From Moraxella equi (lineage in GTDB: Bacteria; Pseudomonadota; Gammaproteobacteria; Pseudomonadales; Moraxellaceae): 23,302 nucleotides of DNA. The DNA is taken from NCBI RefSeq assembly GCF_002027555.1, contig NZ_MXAP01000080.1, forward strand, positions 1-23,302. The letters run 5' to 3'. Both the position numbers and the translations under genes were made by a program. The notes under the pieces were generated by a model. That model was not told the origin of the DNA, made no database searches, and saw only the letters and a program-made list of their open reading frames with translations. Positions 6,079 through 15,122 of this stretch are shown here, piece by piece (the stretch's first letter is position 1; each line of letters opens with the position of its first letter).

Positions 6079-8277
6079 TTAGGTCGGCATCTGATACAGT
6101 CGCATGATACTAGGATAGCCCAGCACTTGGCGTAGCTTCATGATACCTTCTTCTAAATGAGCTCGGGAACGCACCACCACCTGTATAAAGGTCGCCCCGA
6201 CCCCACCGCCTGATTTCTCATCTGCCTTGACAGATGTCTGCTCAATACCAATGTTCAAATCACGCAGCTCATAAATCGCCTGACTCATCTGCTCTTCATT
6301 TAGCATGGCGTGGATTTTGAGTGTGGCAGGAAAATGCAGCTGTCCAATCGAGTTGGCATGGTCAAGCTTGATATCCGACTTCCAGTTGAGCTGTATGACC
6401 TGATAAGGATTCTCAGCACGGATGTTTTCTAGTGAATAGCATTTATGACGATGGACGGTCAGCCCTTGACGTGCCGACAGATGTCCGACAATGTTATCGC
6501 CATACATGGGATTACAACATCTGGCAAAGGTAATCTCCACACCCTTAATGCCTGCCAATAAATGCTTGGTTTGGGTAATCTCCGCCCCGTCTGCCACATC
6601 CACTTCTTCGCTAAACAGACGAGAGACGACCAACTGTGGCAGTAGTGTGCCTGTGGCGATTTGCAGGAAAATCTCGCTTTGGCTTGCCACGCCACGCCAC
6701 GCCAAAATATCCGCCCAATCCTGCTCGGATAAGTCATCTAGTGTTTTATCATAAGGCTTTAAGGCACGCATCAAGGCTTCTTTGCCATAATGCTCTTTTT
6801 GATCATGGGGCAGATGTTTTAGGAATTTTAAAATCTCATTGCGAGCTTTGTTGGTCGCCACAAAGCCAAGCCAATCTGCCTTGGGCGTGGCATTTTTATC
6901 AATATCAATGCTCACGGTGTCACCATCTGCTAGCATCAACCCAAGCTTACCATGCTCGCCATTGATGTCCGCCCCTGTGGCGATGTTACCCACGGCAGGT
7001 CCGACCGCATAAGCAAAATCGAGTGCCGTCGCCCCACGGGGTAGCTCATAGGCACGCCCTTGGGGACTATAACAGACGATTTTACGCTCATGCAGATGGC
7101 TCATGAGCTCATTGATGACTTTGAGCGACGTCTCCGCATCTTCGCCTTCGACCGCCGCCAAATCCTTCATGTTACGCAAACTTGCCTGTATCACCGACTG
7201 ACTGATGTCATTTTTGCTATTGCCAAGCACGCCCAAGCGAGACGCTTCTTTCATGCGTGCGGTCATGAGCGTGACTTTGATGAAGTTATAATCTTTTTGA
7301 TAAATCAGCGACAGCGACTGATTGCCCCCTGCTAGGGGTTTACGGATGTTGTCCTGAATGTTACGGTCAGCGATTTCAAACTTTTGGATAAGATGATACG
7401 CCAGTTTGTCGCACGCCCCGATGTCTTCTAGCACCACCTCAAAATCATATTGGCGAATCAAGCGGTTGGCTTGCCCACGGTTTTTAAAGAACTGCCGATA
7501 CATGCTTGTGCGGTTGTCCAGCACCTGCACATGTCCTTTTAGGTTTAGATGTCCTAGCAAGTTTTGTAGATAAGTGCTAATCTCAATCTTTTGAAAATTA
7601 CGCCCCAAACCATGTTGTAACAGCTTGTCATTAAATTTGTTGTACATGGCAGGGTTAAGGTTGCGATAACACAAAAGCTCGATGTAGTCAGCGATGTCGT
7701 TTAGCCCCATAATGCGCGCGAACGGCACATAAAAATCCAACGTCTCACGAGCGGTTGATTTTTGTTTTTCTTCTCGCACTGCATCCATGGTACTCATGTT
7801 ATGCAAGCGGTCAGACAGCTTGATGATAAGGACACGGGGGTCTATGAGCGTGGCATTTAAAATCTTATGAAAAGTCGCTGCCTGTGACTGCTGTTTACTC
7901 ATGTTGCCCGATTTTAGCTTGGTTACGCCATCCACCAGCCGTGCCACCGTCTCGCCAAACTCACTTGCCACCAGCTCATCGGTGACTTCGGTGTCTTCTA
8001 CCGTGTCATGCAAAATCGCAGCAATGATAGAATCTTTATCAAGTGAGAACCCCGCCAAAATCTCCGCCACCGCAATGGGATGCGTGATGTACGGCTCGCC
8101 CGATTTGCGTTTGTCCTTGATGTGTGCCATGTCGCCAAAATGGCACGCTCGTAGCACGTCCGCCCGCTCTTTGGCATCTAAGTAACTGACCGCATTCATC
8201 AGGCTGTCTTTGGCTTCATCCACCAAAGGATGACTAAAACGTGTGGGGATATTATCGGCGTGGTAGTTGGCTAACAT
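6079..8277 (-). CDS. spoT: SpoT-type (p)ppGpp hydrolase with decayed synthetase domain
   Basis: A long RelA/SpoT homologue of 732 residues. The HD hydrolase domain is intact: His52, THP at 65-67, His90-Asp91 in HDTVEDT, and Asp156 in KLSDRLHNM, so it should cleave (p)ppGpp with Mn2+. The synthetase region (about 240-350) aligns in position but has lost its signature. The usual NGYQSLHT block reads GGNQSLSLI, and the EVQIRT strand reads KVTLMTARM. TGS (about 398-455), the Cys-rich ZFD/RIS region (FARCCNPMYGD) and a C-terminal ACT domain (about 655-732) follow. Published RSH phylogenies report a synthetase-dead SpoT in Moraxellaceae, which fits. The window shows no other RSH; a separate RelA is presumed elsewhere. 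The gene follows gmk and rpoZ, as in many gammaproteobacteria. The ribosome binding site is weak. Confidence 0.93.
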   Translation of the reverse strand: MLANYHADNIPTRFSHPLVDEAKDSLMNAVSYLDAKERADVLRACHFGDMAHIKDKRKSGEPYITHPIAVAEILAGFSLDKDSIIAAILHDTVEDTEVTDELVASEFGETVARLVDGVTKLKSGNMSKQQSQAATFHKILNATLIDPRVLIIKLSDRLHNMSTMDAVREEKQKSTARETLDFYVPFARIMGLNDIADYIELLCYRNLNPAMYNKFNDKLLQHGLGRNFQKIEISTYLQNLLGHLNLKGHVQVLDNRTSMYRQFFKNRGQANRLIRQYDFEVVLEDIGACDKLAYHLIQKFEIADRNIQDNIRKPLAGGNQSLSLIYQKDYNFIKVTLMTARMKEASRLGVLGNSKNDISQSVIQASLRNMKDLAAVEGEDAETSLKVINELMSHLHERKIVCYSPQGRAYELPRGATALDFAYAVGPAVGNIATGADINGEHGKLGLMLADGDTVSIDIDKNATPKADWLGFVATNKARNEILKFLKHLPHDQKEHYGKEALMRALKPYDKTLDDLSEQDWADILAWRGVASQSEIFLQIATGTLLPQLVVSRLFSEEVDVADGAEITQTKHLLAGIKGVEITFARCCNPMYGDNIVGHLSARQGLTVHRHKCYSLENIRAENPYQVIQLNWKSDIKLDHANSIGQLHFPATLKIHAMLNEEQMSQAIYELRDLNIGIEQTSVKADEKSGGGVGATFIQVVVRSRAHLEEGIMKLRQVLGYPSIMRLYQMPT

Positions 8278-8381
8278 GATTGGTTTGGCTCGGTAGTGTG
8301 TTGATTGGGTTTGTTAATTGAAAAAAAGCTCTTGAAATGGGGCATGATTTTATCTAAAAAATCCTCAATCCGAACCTTATA

Positions 8382-8409
8382 ATTAATCAGTTTTTCGTTA
8401 AATTGTCAA
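8382..8409 (-). promoter_or_regulatory. Candidate promoter for spoT
   Basis: On the - strand a consensus TTGACA (complement of 8404-8409) is followed by a 16-base spacer and ATTAAT (8382-8387), leaving a leader of about 100 bases before the spoT ATG. The -35 is perfect and the -10 matches at 4 of 6 positions. Since a terminator follows rpoZ, spoT probably needs its own promoter. Confidence 0.45.
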
Positions 8410-8474
8410 GGGAAAATTATCCGTTTTTATGGAGTTATTTTTATGATAAAATCAGAAAGTTTAATGAATAACAA

Positions 8475-8505
8475 AACAAAAAACCACGCCAAAAGCATGG
8501 TTTTT
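8475..8505 (-). terminator. Terminator after rpoZ
   Basis: On the - strand AAAAACCATGC pairs with GCGTGGTTTTT (8480-8489 with 8495-8505, one mismatch), followed by more T (TTTTTTGTTTTG). It lies 16 bases after the rpoZ stop and separates rpoZ from spoT. Confidence 0.7.
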
Positions 8506-8521
8506 AGGGCTATGTATGATT

Positions 8522-8782
8522 TTAAAAACCGTTAGCCGTTGGATCAAACGGTGGCGGTTCTTTTTTCACATAAACTTCTTCGGGCTTATCTAAAATCGTA
8601 CGGGTCACATGACCATCGGCAATCTCACGCAGGGCAAGCACGGTTGGCTTGTCGCCTTCGGGAGTCACCAATGGGTCGGCACGCCCTGTGGCAAGCTGAC
8701 GTGCTCGTCTTGACGCCACCAAAATCAAATCAAAACGGTTATCCACCGTATCCAAACAATCTTCAATCGTCACTCGTGCCAT
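8522..8782 (-). CDS. rpoZ: RNA polymerase omega subunit
   Basis: The 86-residue product begins [30 protein letters not shown], the conserved omega N-terminal fold that wraps the C-terminal tail of the beta' subunit and helps assemble RNA polymerase. In E. coli this region together with beta' also forms one of the (p)ppGpp binding sites, which suits its place between gmk and spoT. The TVLALREI helix is also present. Length is normal. The start is fixed by the family N terminus. A TATAAT (complement of 8816-8821) lies upstream, so rpoZ may have its own start besides read-through from gmk. Confidence 0.97.
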   Translation of the reverse strand: MARVTIEDCLDTVDNRFDLILVASRRARQLATGRADPLVTPEGDKPTVLALREIADGHVTRTILDKPEEVYVKKEPPPFDPTANGF

Positions 8783-8815
8783 AAATCACACTCTTTACAT
8801 TGATAACAATCTATT

Positions 8816-8821
8816 ATTATA
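8816..8821 (-). promoter_or_regulatory. Probable -10 element of rpoZ
   Basis: A consensus TATAAT on the - strand in the 86-base gap between gmk and rpoZ, about 34 bases before the rpoZ start codon. No clear -35 is found at the usual spacing. Confidence 0.4.
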
Positions 8822-8868
8822 ACAGATTTTTACTATTTTAAAAGTGGAAAATTAAGGTTTGACACACC

Positions 8869-9501
8869 CTAACTTGCCAATAACTGACTGATTAATTTTT
8901 CATGGCGTGCCGTTTGCTTGTCAATGGCAAGGCGATAAGCAGTGATGATGGATTTTATCTCAGATAATGCCACATCAAAATCATCATTAATCACAACATA
9001 GTCAAAGTTCACATACTCTTGCATCTCACGCACCGCCCCTGCCAGTCTGGTCTCGATGACCTTTGTGGCATCTTGGTTGCGATTCATCAGACGGCTACGC
9101 AGGGCTTCACGGCTTGGTGGCAGGATAAAAATCATCACCGCTTGGGGAATGAGTTTTTTGACTTGCAGAGCCCCTTGCCAATCAATCTCCAAAATCACGT
9201 CCATGCCCGCACCGAGCAGATCATTGACCGCTGTCTTACTGGTGCCATAATAATTGCCAAACACTTCGGCATGCTCCAAAAACTCACTCTCCCCCACCAA
9301 GCGGATAAACTCATCTCTATCAGTAAAATAATAATGCTCGCCATCAATCTCACCACGCCTGGGTTCACGGGTGGTGTGTGAGACACTGACCACGAGATTT
9401 TTAGTGGTGGCAAGTAGCTCCTTGACCAGTGAAGTCTTGCCTGTGCCTGAGGCGGCGGTGATGATAAAAAGCGTGCCTTGGGTGGGGTTTGTGTTTGTCA
9501 T
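8869..9501 (-). CDS. gmk: Guanylate kinase
   Basis: Guanylate kinase phosphorylates GMP to GDP using ATP, feeding GTP, dGTP and (p)ppGpp synthesis in the cytoplasm. The 210-residue product has the P-loop AASGTGKTS (about 16-24), the GMP-binding core [11 protein letters not shown] and GEHYYF, the [11 protein letters not shown] strand with the catalytic-core Asp, and the lid [14 protein letters not shown]. The open frame extends 17 codons upstream, but the ATG at 9501 gives the normal family N terminus just before the P-loop strand, so it is preferred; its ribosome binding site is weak. It is first in the gmk-rpoZ-spoT order and divergent from ispH. Confidence 0.96.
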   Translation of the reverse strand: MTNTNPTQGTLFIITAASGTGKTSLVKELLATTKNLVVSVSHTTREPRRGEIDGEHYYFTDRDEFIRLVGESEFLEHAEVFGNYYGTSKTAVNDLLGAGMDVILEIDWQGALQVKKLIPQAVMIFILPPSREALRSRLMNRNQDATKVIETRLAGAVREMQEYVNFDYVVINDDFDVALSEIKSIITAYRLAIDKQTARHEKLISQLLAS

Positions 9502-9545
9502 GATGATTTCGCCAAATGATGATGATTGACAAATTATAGCACAAA

Positions 9546-9575
9546 TTGTCATATCCTAAAACGACAAATTATGGT
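9546..9575 (+). promoter_or_regulatory. Candidate ispH promoter in the gmk-ispH divergent region
   Basis: TTGTCA (9546-9551), an 18-base spacer and TATGGT (9570-9575) would start transcription about 30-35 bases before the ispH ATG. The surrounding 9528-9572 also holds a direct repeat GACAAATTAT (9528-9537 and 9563-9572) with ACAAATTGTC between the copies. Elements are imperfect. Confidence 0.35.
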
Positions 9576-9615
9576 AAAGTAAGCCATTTGATGTGAAGTT
9601 ATTTGGAAATTTTTC

Positions 9616-10548
9616 ATGCAAATTTTACTTGCCAATCCCCGTGGTTTTTGTGCTGGCGTTGACCGTGCCATTGCCATTGTCAATGAAGCCTTACGCCGTT
9701 TTAATCCGCCCATTTATGTCCGCCATGAAGTCGTGCATAACAAATTTGTGGTCGAAGACTTGGCTCGCCGTGGGGCGGTGTTTGTCGAAGAGCTGGACGA
9801 AGTGCCTGATGGGGCGATTGTGATTTTCTCGGCTCATGGCGTATCTAAGGCGGTTGAAGATGAGGCGACACGTCGTGATTTGACCGTGTTTGATGCCACC
9901 TGCCCTTTGGTAACCAAAGTGCATATTGAAGTGGGCAAATTTGCCAAAGGCGGTATGGATGCCATTCTTATCGGACACGCAGGACATCCTGAGGTGGAAG
10001 GGACGATGGGGCGATTTGATACAAGTTTTGGCGGTCGCATTCATCTGGTCGAAGATGTGGATGACGTGGCAAATTTAAACTTTGGGACGGACAAAGAGCT
10101 TGCTTTTGTCACTCAAACCACCCTATCTATGGACGACACCGCCCAAGTGATAGATGCCCTAAAAGACAAATTCCCCCAAATCAACGCCCCAAGAAAAGAC
10201 GACATTTGCTACGCCACCCAAAACCGCCAAGATGCGGTCAAATCTTTGGCAAAAGAATGCGAGATTGTACTGGTGGTCGGCTCGCCCAACTCATCCAACT
10301 CCAACCGCTTGCGTGAGCTTGCCGAGCGACTGGGGGCAAAGGCATATCTTATTGATAACGCTTCTCAGATGAATAAGGCTTGGTTTAATGGCGTGGAGCG
10401 TGTGGGTGTTACCGCAGGTGCGTCCGCCCCCGAAGTACTTATCAAAGAAGTGCTAGACACCTTGCAAGACTGGGGAGCGGATGCTCCGACCGAGCTGTCG
10501 GGCATTGAAGAGAATGTTACTTTTTCTCTGCCAAAGAGTTTGCGATAA
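9616..10548 (+). CDS. ispH: 4-hydroxy-3-methylbut-2-enyl diphosphate reductase (IspH/LytB)
   Basis: IspH is the last enzyme of the MEP pathway, reducing HMBPP to IPP and DMAPP with an iron-sulfur cluster. The 310-residue product has the three cluster cysteines: Cys12 in NPRGFCAGV, Cys96 in DATCPLV and Cys198 in ICYATQNRQ. It also has the substrate-binding [10 protein letters not shown] loop with its catalytic Glu126, and the SSNSNRL diphosphate-binding block. Length is normal. The start is fixed by the [15 protein letters not shown] family N terminus; the ribosome binding site is weak. It is transcribed divergently from gmk. No terminator is clear downstream. Confidence 0.97.
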   Translation: MQILLANPRGFCAGVDRAIAIVNEALRRFNPPIYVRHEVVHNKFVVEDLARRGAVFVEELDEVPDGAIVIFSAHGVSKAVEDEATRRDLTVFDATCPLVTKVHIEVGKFAKGGMDAILIGHAGHPEVEGTMGRFDTSFGGRIHLVEDVDDVANLNFGTDKELAFVTQTTLSMDDTAQVIDALKDKFPQINAPRKDDICYATQNRQDAVKSLAKECEIVLVVGSPNSSNSNRLRELAERLGAKAYLIDNASQMNKAWFNGVERVGVTAGASAPEVLIKEVLDTLQDWGADAPTELSGIEENVTFSLPKSLR

Positions 10549-10624
10549 TCATTCGGGCTTGTCATTAACCAGTCATAAACGAAACATCTGTTTACAATTT
10601 ATCAAGCAAAATGGCGAAAAATGG

Positions 10625-10653
10625 TTGTCCCCACTTCTTAATTGAGCTACACT
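10625..10653 (+). promoter_or_regulatory. Candidate promoter for the 56-codon ORF
   Basis: TTGTCC (10625-10630), a 17-base spacer and TACACT (10648-10653), each matching consensus at 4 of 6 positions. It would start transcription about 38 bases before the ATG at 10698. Confidence 0.3.
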
Positions 10654-10697
10654 AAACCTGTAACCCACCATTAATTTTAATTAAGACAGGTACAGCC

Positions 10698-10868
10698 ATG
10701 ACTCGCCAAACCGCTCATCATCAAGCCACTCATTGCACTCGCCCTGCCATCATGACCGTCATTCATGGCGACAAGACACGCACCATCAGTAACGACATGA
10801 TTGTCCAAACCCTAGCCAAATTAACCATGCCCATCACGCATGCAACGCCCAAACGATATGTGGCATAA
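10698..10868 (+). CDS. Candidate 56-residue small protein
   Basis: A short open frame between ispH and the convergent wax ester synthase gene. The ATG at 10698 follows AAGACAGG at good spacing, and a weak promoter lies upstream. The product starts MTRQTAHHQATHC, is basic and His/Thr-rich, and contains a possible short helix (NDMIVQTLAKLTM). It has no signal peptide or membrane segment, and I recognise no family. For it: the ribosome binding site, and a stop placed just before the convergent gene. Against it: small size and no visible motif. It fills what would otherwise be a 331-base gap. Confidence 0.45.
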   Translation: MTRQTAHHQATHCTRPAIMTVIHGDKTRTISNDMIVQTLAKLTMPITHATPKRYVA

Positions 10869-10879
10869 GGTTTTTTACC

Positions 10880-12256
10880 CTACTCTTTTGGCAACAGCTT
10901 TTCAAACACCAACAATTCCTGCTCCAACAATTCAATCAGCTGTTCAATGTGTGGCAAGGCACTTTGGCAAGCGGTAATGCCAAAATCTATCTTGTCTTGA
11001 TAATTGGTTAGCGTGATGTTTAAAGCCTGCCCATCTAATAGCACCGACGCAGGGAAAATCCCCGTCAGTCTTGCCCCATTAAGATACAATGGCGTATTAT
11101 CCCCTGGTACGTTTGAGATGATGAGATTAAAGGCTTGGCGGGTCGGCATCACGCCCGTGCTTAGGTTGGCAAATGCCATGCCATAAGTAAGCAGGCTATA
11201 ATTGATGACTTGTGCCTGATTCATGCGAGAAAATCGCTGTTTGCCATCATCCACGCTCGCCTTGATGGTCAAAAGACGCTCGGCAGGGTCAGATTTGTGC
11301 GTGGCAAGGTTGGTGAGAATGAACGAGAGCTGATTGCCCATGGCACTTTTATCACGGCGAAGCGATATAGGCACAAAGGCAATGAGTGGCTTGGCAGGCA
11401 AGGCATCTTGGGCAAGCAAATATTCACGTAACGCCCCTGCACAGATGGCAAGCAGGACATCATTGGTCGTCGCCCCAAAATGCTCGGCAATCTTTGCAAA
11501 TCGCCCTTTTTTAAACGAGACGAACGACAGCTGGCGTGAACTGCTGATTTTTTGGTTTAAGATGGACTTGGGAGCATCAAAGGTACTGGTAAAATGCGGA
11601 TTCTTTTCTCCAAAGTGATTTTTGACACTATTAACCAGCTCTCGCCCCACAGGATAGATGGTGGCAAGCTGTTCTTTGATGATTTTTAGGGGAGGTTTGT
11701 GAATGGGTAAGATGGCATTGATTTGACTGCGGTATTTGGTGGATAACGACCAAAACGGGGCGGTCATCTTCTCTGTCTTAGACGCTGAGAGCGACATTTG
11801 AAGCAGTCGCATACCAGCAATGCCATCTGCCATGGCGTGATGAATCTTTAAAAACAGGGCAAAGCGAGCGTTACCACCATCGTAAGCAGGGGCAAGCCCA
11901 TCGATGAGATGAAATTCCCACAACGGCTTGGCTCTGTCCAACATCAGCCCATGCTCACGTGAGATATAATTCATCAGCTCTCGTGTACCACCAGGTTTGG
12001 GTAGGGCGACATGGCGAAAATGATGATTAACATCAAAATCCCCATCTGGCTCCCAAAACAGCCCCTTATTTAGCACTTGGTTAAAGGGGAAGCTCGGCTT
12101 GGTGCGTGTTACTTCAATGTCTGATACCAACTTTGTCAAAAAATCATCACCCGCCCCATCAGGCACCTCAAAAATACACAAACCTGAAACGTGCATCGGC
12201 TCTTTACAAGTTTCAAGCATTAAAAATACATGGTCAATGGCATTTAAAGCACGCAC
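10880..12256 (-). CDS. Wax ester synthase / acyl-CoA:diacylglycerol acyltransferase (WS/DGAT)
   Basis: Bifunctional WS/DGAT enzymes join acyl-CoA to fatty alcohols or diacylglycerol to make storage wax esters or triacylglycerol at the inner face of the membrane. The 458-residue product has the family N terminus (ALNAIDHVFLMLET), PLWEFHLIDGL, the catalytic HHxxxDG motif as HHAMADG (139-145), and the later NDVLLAICAGALREYL and ISNVPG blocks. Length matches Acinetobacter AtfA. The start is GTG at 12256 (read on the - strand), preceded by AAGGA at good spacing. It stands alone, convergent with the ispH side. Substrate preference cannot be read from sequence. Confidence 0.93.
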   Translation of the reverse strand: MRALNAIDHVFLMLETCKEPMHVSGLCIFEVPDGAGDDFLTKLVSDIEVTRTKPSFPFNQVLNKGLFWEPDGDFDVNHHFRHVALPKPGGTRELMNYISREHGLMLDRAKPLWEFHLIDGLAPAYDGGNARFALFLKIHHAMADGIAGMRLLQMSLSASKTEKMTAPFWSLSTKYRSQINAILPIHKPPLKIIKEQLATIYPVGRELVNSVKNHFGEKNPHFTSTFDAPKSILNQKISSSRQLSFVSFKKGRFAKIAEHFGATTNDVLLAICAGALREYLLAQDALPAKPLIAFVPISLRRDKSAMGNQLSFILTNLATHKSDPAERLLTIKASVDDGKQRFSRMNQAQVINYSLLTYGMAFANLSTGVMPTRQAFNLIISNVPGDNTPLYLNGARLTGIFPASVLLDGQALNITLTNYQDKIDFGITACQSALPHIEQLIELLEQELLVFEKLLPKE

Positions 12257-12390
12257 GTGTTATCCTTAATTGATGAAATTATTTATAAATGGGTTAAAAT
12301 GACAGTTTAATGACATGAGTAAAAATATGATTAGTATAACAAATTTTTGTAAAAAATTTTATCAATCCATGACTATTTTTAAAAATTTTT

Positions 12391-12656
12391 TAGGGCGTGC
12401 CTGCCTTTGGTATTTGCAATGAAAAATGAGAAAAATCACACGTTTTTCAAGGAAAAGTTCGCAGTTGATATTGAAATATCAACAAGGATTTTGACGCAGA
12501 AAAACATCCGACCACTTAACTGGGTAAATTTTAAGAGTTTTAACTTAATTTTTTAAATTAAGTGGTCGGACAACCATTTTGCATGTAAAAATTAATTTAA
12601 AATATTAGGTTTTTCACTTATTTTATAAGAATGTTATCAATGGTAGGCACGCTCTA
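12391..12656. mobile_element. MITE-like interspersed element, copy 1 (266 bp)
   Basis: The left end is TAGGGCGTGCCTGCCTTTGG and the right end (12631-12656) is its imperfect inverse, reading TAGAGCGTGCCTACCATTGA from the other strand. Both ends begin with TA, as in elements that duplicate a TA target, such as IS630/mariner-type MITEs. It carries no ORF. After a conserved TTTTTCAAGGA (12443-12453) come the palindrome GTTGATATTGAAATATCAAC (12464-12483) and a larger hairpin, TCCGACCACTTAA (12507-12519) with TTAAGTGGTCGGA (12558-12570). It fills most of the 445-base gap between the WS/DGAT start and argG, directly against the argG terminator. Related copies lie at 16136-16217 and 18717-18940. Confidence 0.75.
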
Positions 12657-12658
12657 AT

Positions 12659-12690
12659 AAAAAGAGCGAAACATTCAGCTCGCTCTTTTA
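12659..12690 (-). terminator. Terminator after argG
   Basis: AAAGAGCGA (12661-12669) and TCGCTCTTT (12680-12688) form a perfect 9-bp stem with a 10-base loop. On the - strand it continues into TTTTTATT. It lies 12 bases after the argG stop and starts 2 bases beyond the interspersed element. Confidence 0.9.
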
Positions 12691-12701
12691 ATTGATATAA
12701 C

Positions 12702-14248
<1,547 letters not shown>

Positions 14249-14740
14249 ATGATAACGCTAAAAATAGACACCACCGCCCAAAGTTTGACCGTATTTGATG
14301 GTGATAAGCTCATCAAAATCCTTCCTGTCTCTACCGCCAAAAATGGCACAGAACAGCTTGAAAATACAGGGTGTACGCCACTTGGTAAGCATATTATTAA
14401 CAATAAAATTGGGGGCGAACACCCCAAAAATGCCGTCTTTGTCGGACGAGTGTTTACAGGTGAGATCTATGATGACAAGTTGGGGCAAACCAATTCTGAC
14501 AGGGACTGGATTTTGAGTCGGATTTTGTGGTTAAAAGGTGTGGAAAATGGCTATAATCTTGGCAAAACCGCAGACGGTGCAGTGTGCGATACCCACGCTC
14601 GATATATCTACATTCACGGCACGCCCGATACCGAGCCTGTGGGCGTGCCGATGTCGCATGGCTGTATTCGTATGAGAAATGATGACGTGGTGTGGCTATA
14701 TGATGTGGTAGATGTGGGGACACAAGTTTTAATCATTTAA
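14249..14740 (+). CDS. Leaderless YkuD-fold L,D-transpeptidase/carboxypeptidase family protein
   Basis: A 163-residue protein made almost entirely of a YkuD domain, with the active-site block from His123 (IHGTPD) to Cys139 in SHGCIRM. These enzymes attack the meso-diaminopimelate carbonyl of peptidoglycan tetrapeptides. There is no signal peptide or membrane segment (it begins MITLKIDTTAQSLTVF), so it should be cytoplasmic. In Acinetobacter baumannii a leaderless YkuD protein, ElsL, was reported as an L,D-carboxypeptidase in muropeptide recycling. By analogy this may trim recycled tetrapeptides rather than cross-link the wall; that is inference. It starts a closely spaced run with the I9-like lipoprotein (41-base gap) and the LysR gene. 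No good ribosome binding site is seen. A secreted transpeptidase with a missed leader is less likely, as no in-frame upstream start exists. Confidence 0.88.
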   Translation: MITLKIDTTAQSLTVFDGDKLIKILPVSTAKNGTEQLENTGCTPLGKHIINNKIGGEHPKNAVFVGRVFTGEIYDDKLGQTNSDRDWILSRILWLKGVENGYNLGKTADGAVCDTHARYIYIHGTPDTEPVGVPMSHGCIRMRNDDVVWLYDVVDVGTQVLII

Positions 14741-14781
14741 CCTATTTATCAAAAATATTTTCATCTTTTAAAAGGCAATTT

Positions 14782-15099
14782 ATGAAATATTTATTATTAT
14801 TTCCTATTATCGTATTAACCGCTTGTGTCAATATTCCCCACAAATCTGATAATAAAAAACCACAAATAACACAAACCGCCCAGTGGGATATTTTTATTAT
14901 TTATTTTGACAAAAATAAAAAAGACAATTTATTAACACACATCAATCATCATCACGATGAGGTTGTTTATTTATATGATAACATAAATGCCGTGGCGGTA
15001 AAAATCACGGCAACTGATTTAGATAAACAAATACAATCTTATCAAGCGATTGATGGTGTTTTACAAATCACCAAAAATGAAATGGTGCAATTACATTAA
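14782..15099 (+). CDS. Lipoprotein with inhibitor I9-like fold
   Basis: A 105-residue lipoprotein: the leader ends LTAC (Cys15) after a hydrophobic stretch, and AAAAGG precedes the ATG. The mature part reads like a single Inhibitor_I9 (subtilisin-propeptide) domain: strand DIFIIYF, a helix with HINHHHDEV, strand VYLYDNINAVAVKIT, helix LDKQIQSYQAI, then GVLQITKNEMVQL, matching the usual hydrophobic-strand, helix, NAVAVK-like strand, helix, GVxxVxxDxxV order. Such domains act as intramolecular chaperones or as inhibitors of subtilisin-like proteases; here no protease is fused. The resemblance is by pattern only. The gene is more AT-rich than its neighbours. It lies between the YkuD gene and the LysR gene, with 23 bases before the latter. 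Confidence 0.75.
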   Translation: MKYLLLFPIIVLTACVNIPHKSDNKKPQITQTAQWDIFIIYFDKNKKDNLLTHINHHHDEVVYLYDNINAVAVKITATDLDKQIQSYQAIDGVLQITKNEMVQLH

Positions 15100-15122
15100 A
15101 TACAAAACATAAAAAGGCAATT

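Noticed and set aside
9019..9381. 120-codon open frame antisense to gmk
   Set aside because: A shadow of a well-supported gene on the other strand, with no leader, ribosome binding site or recognisable motif.
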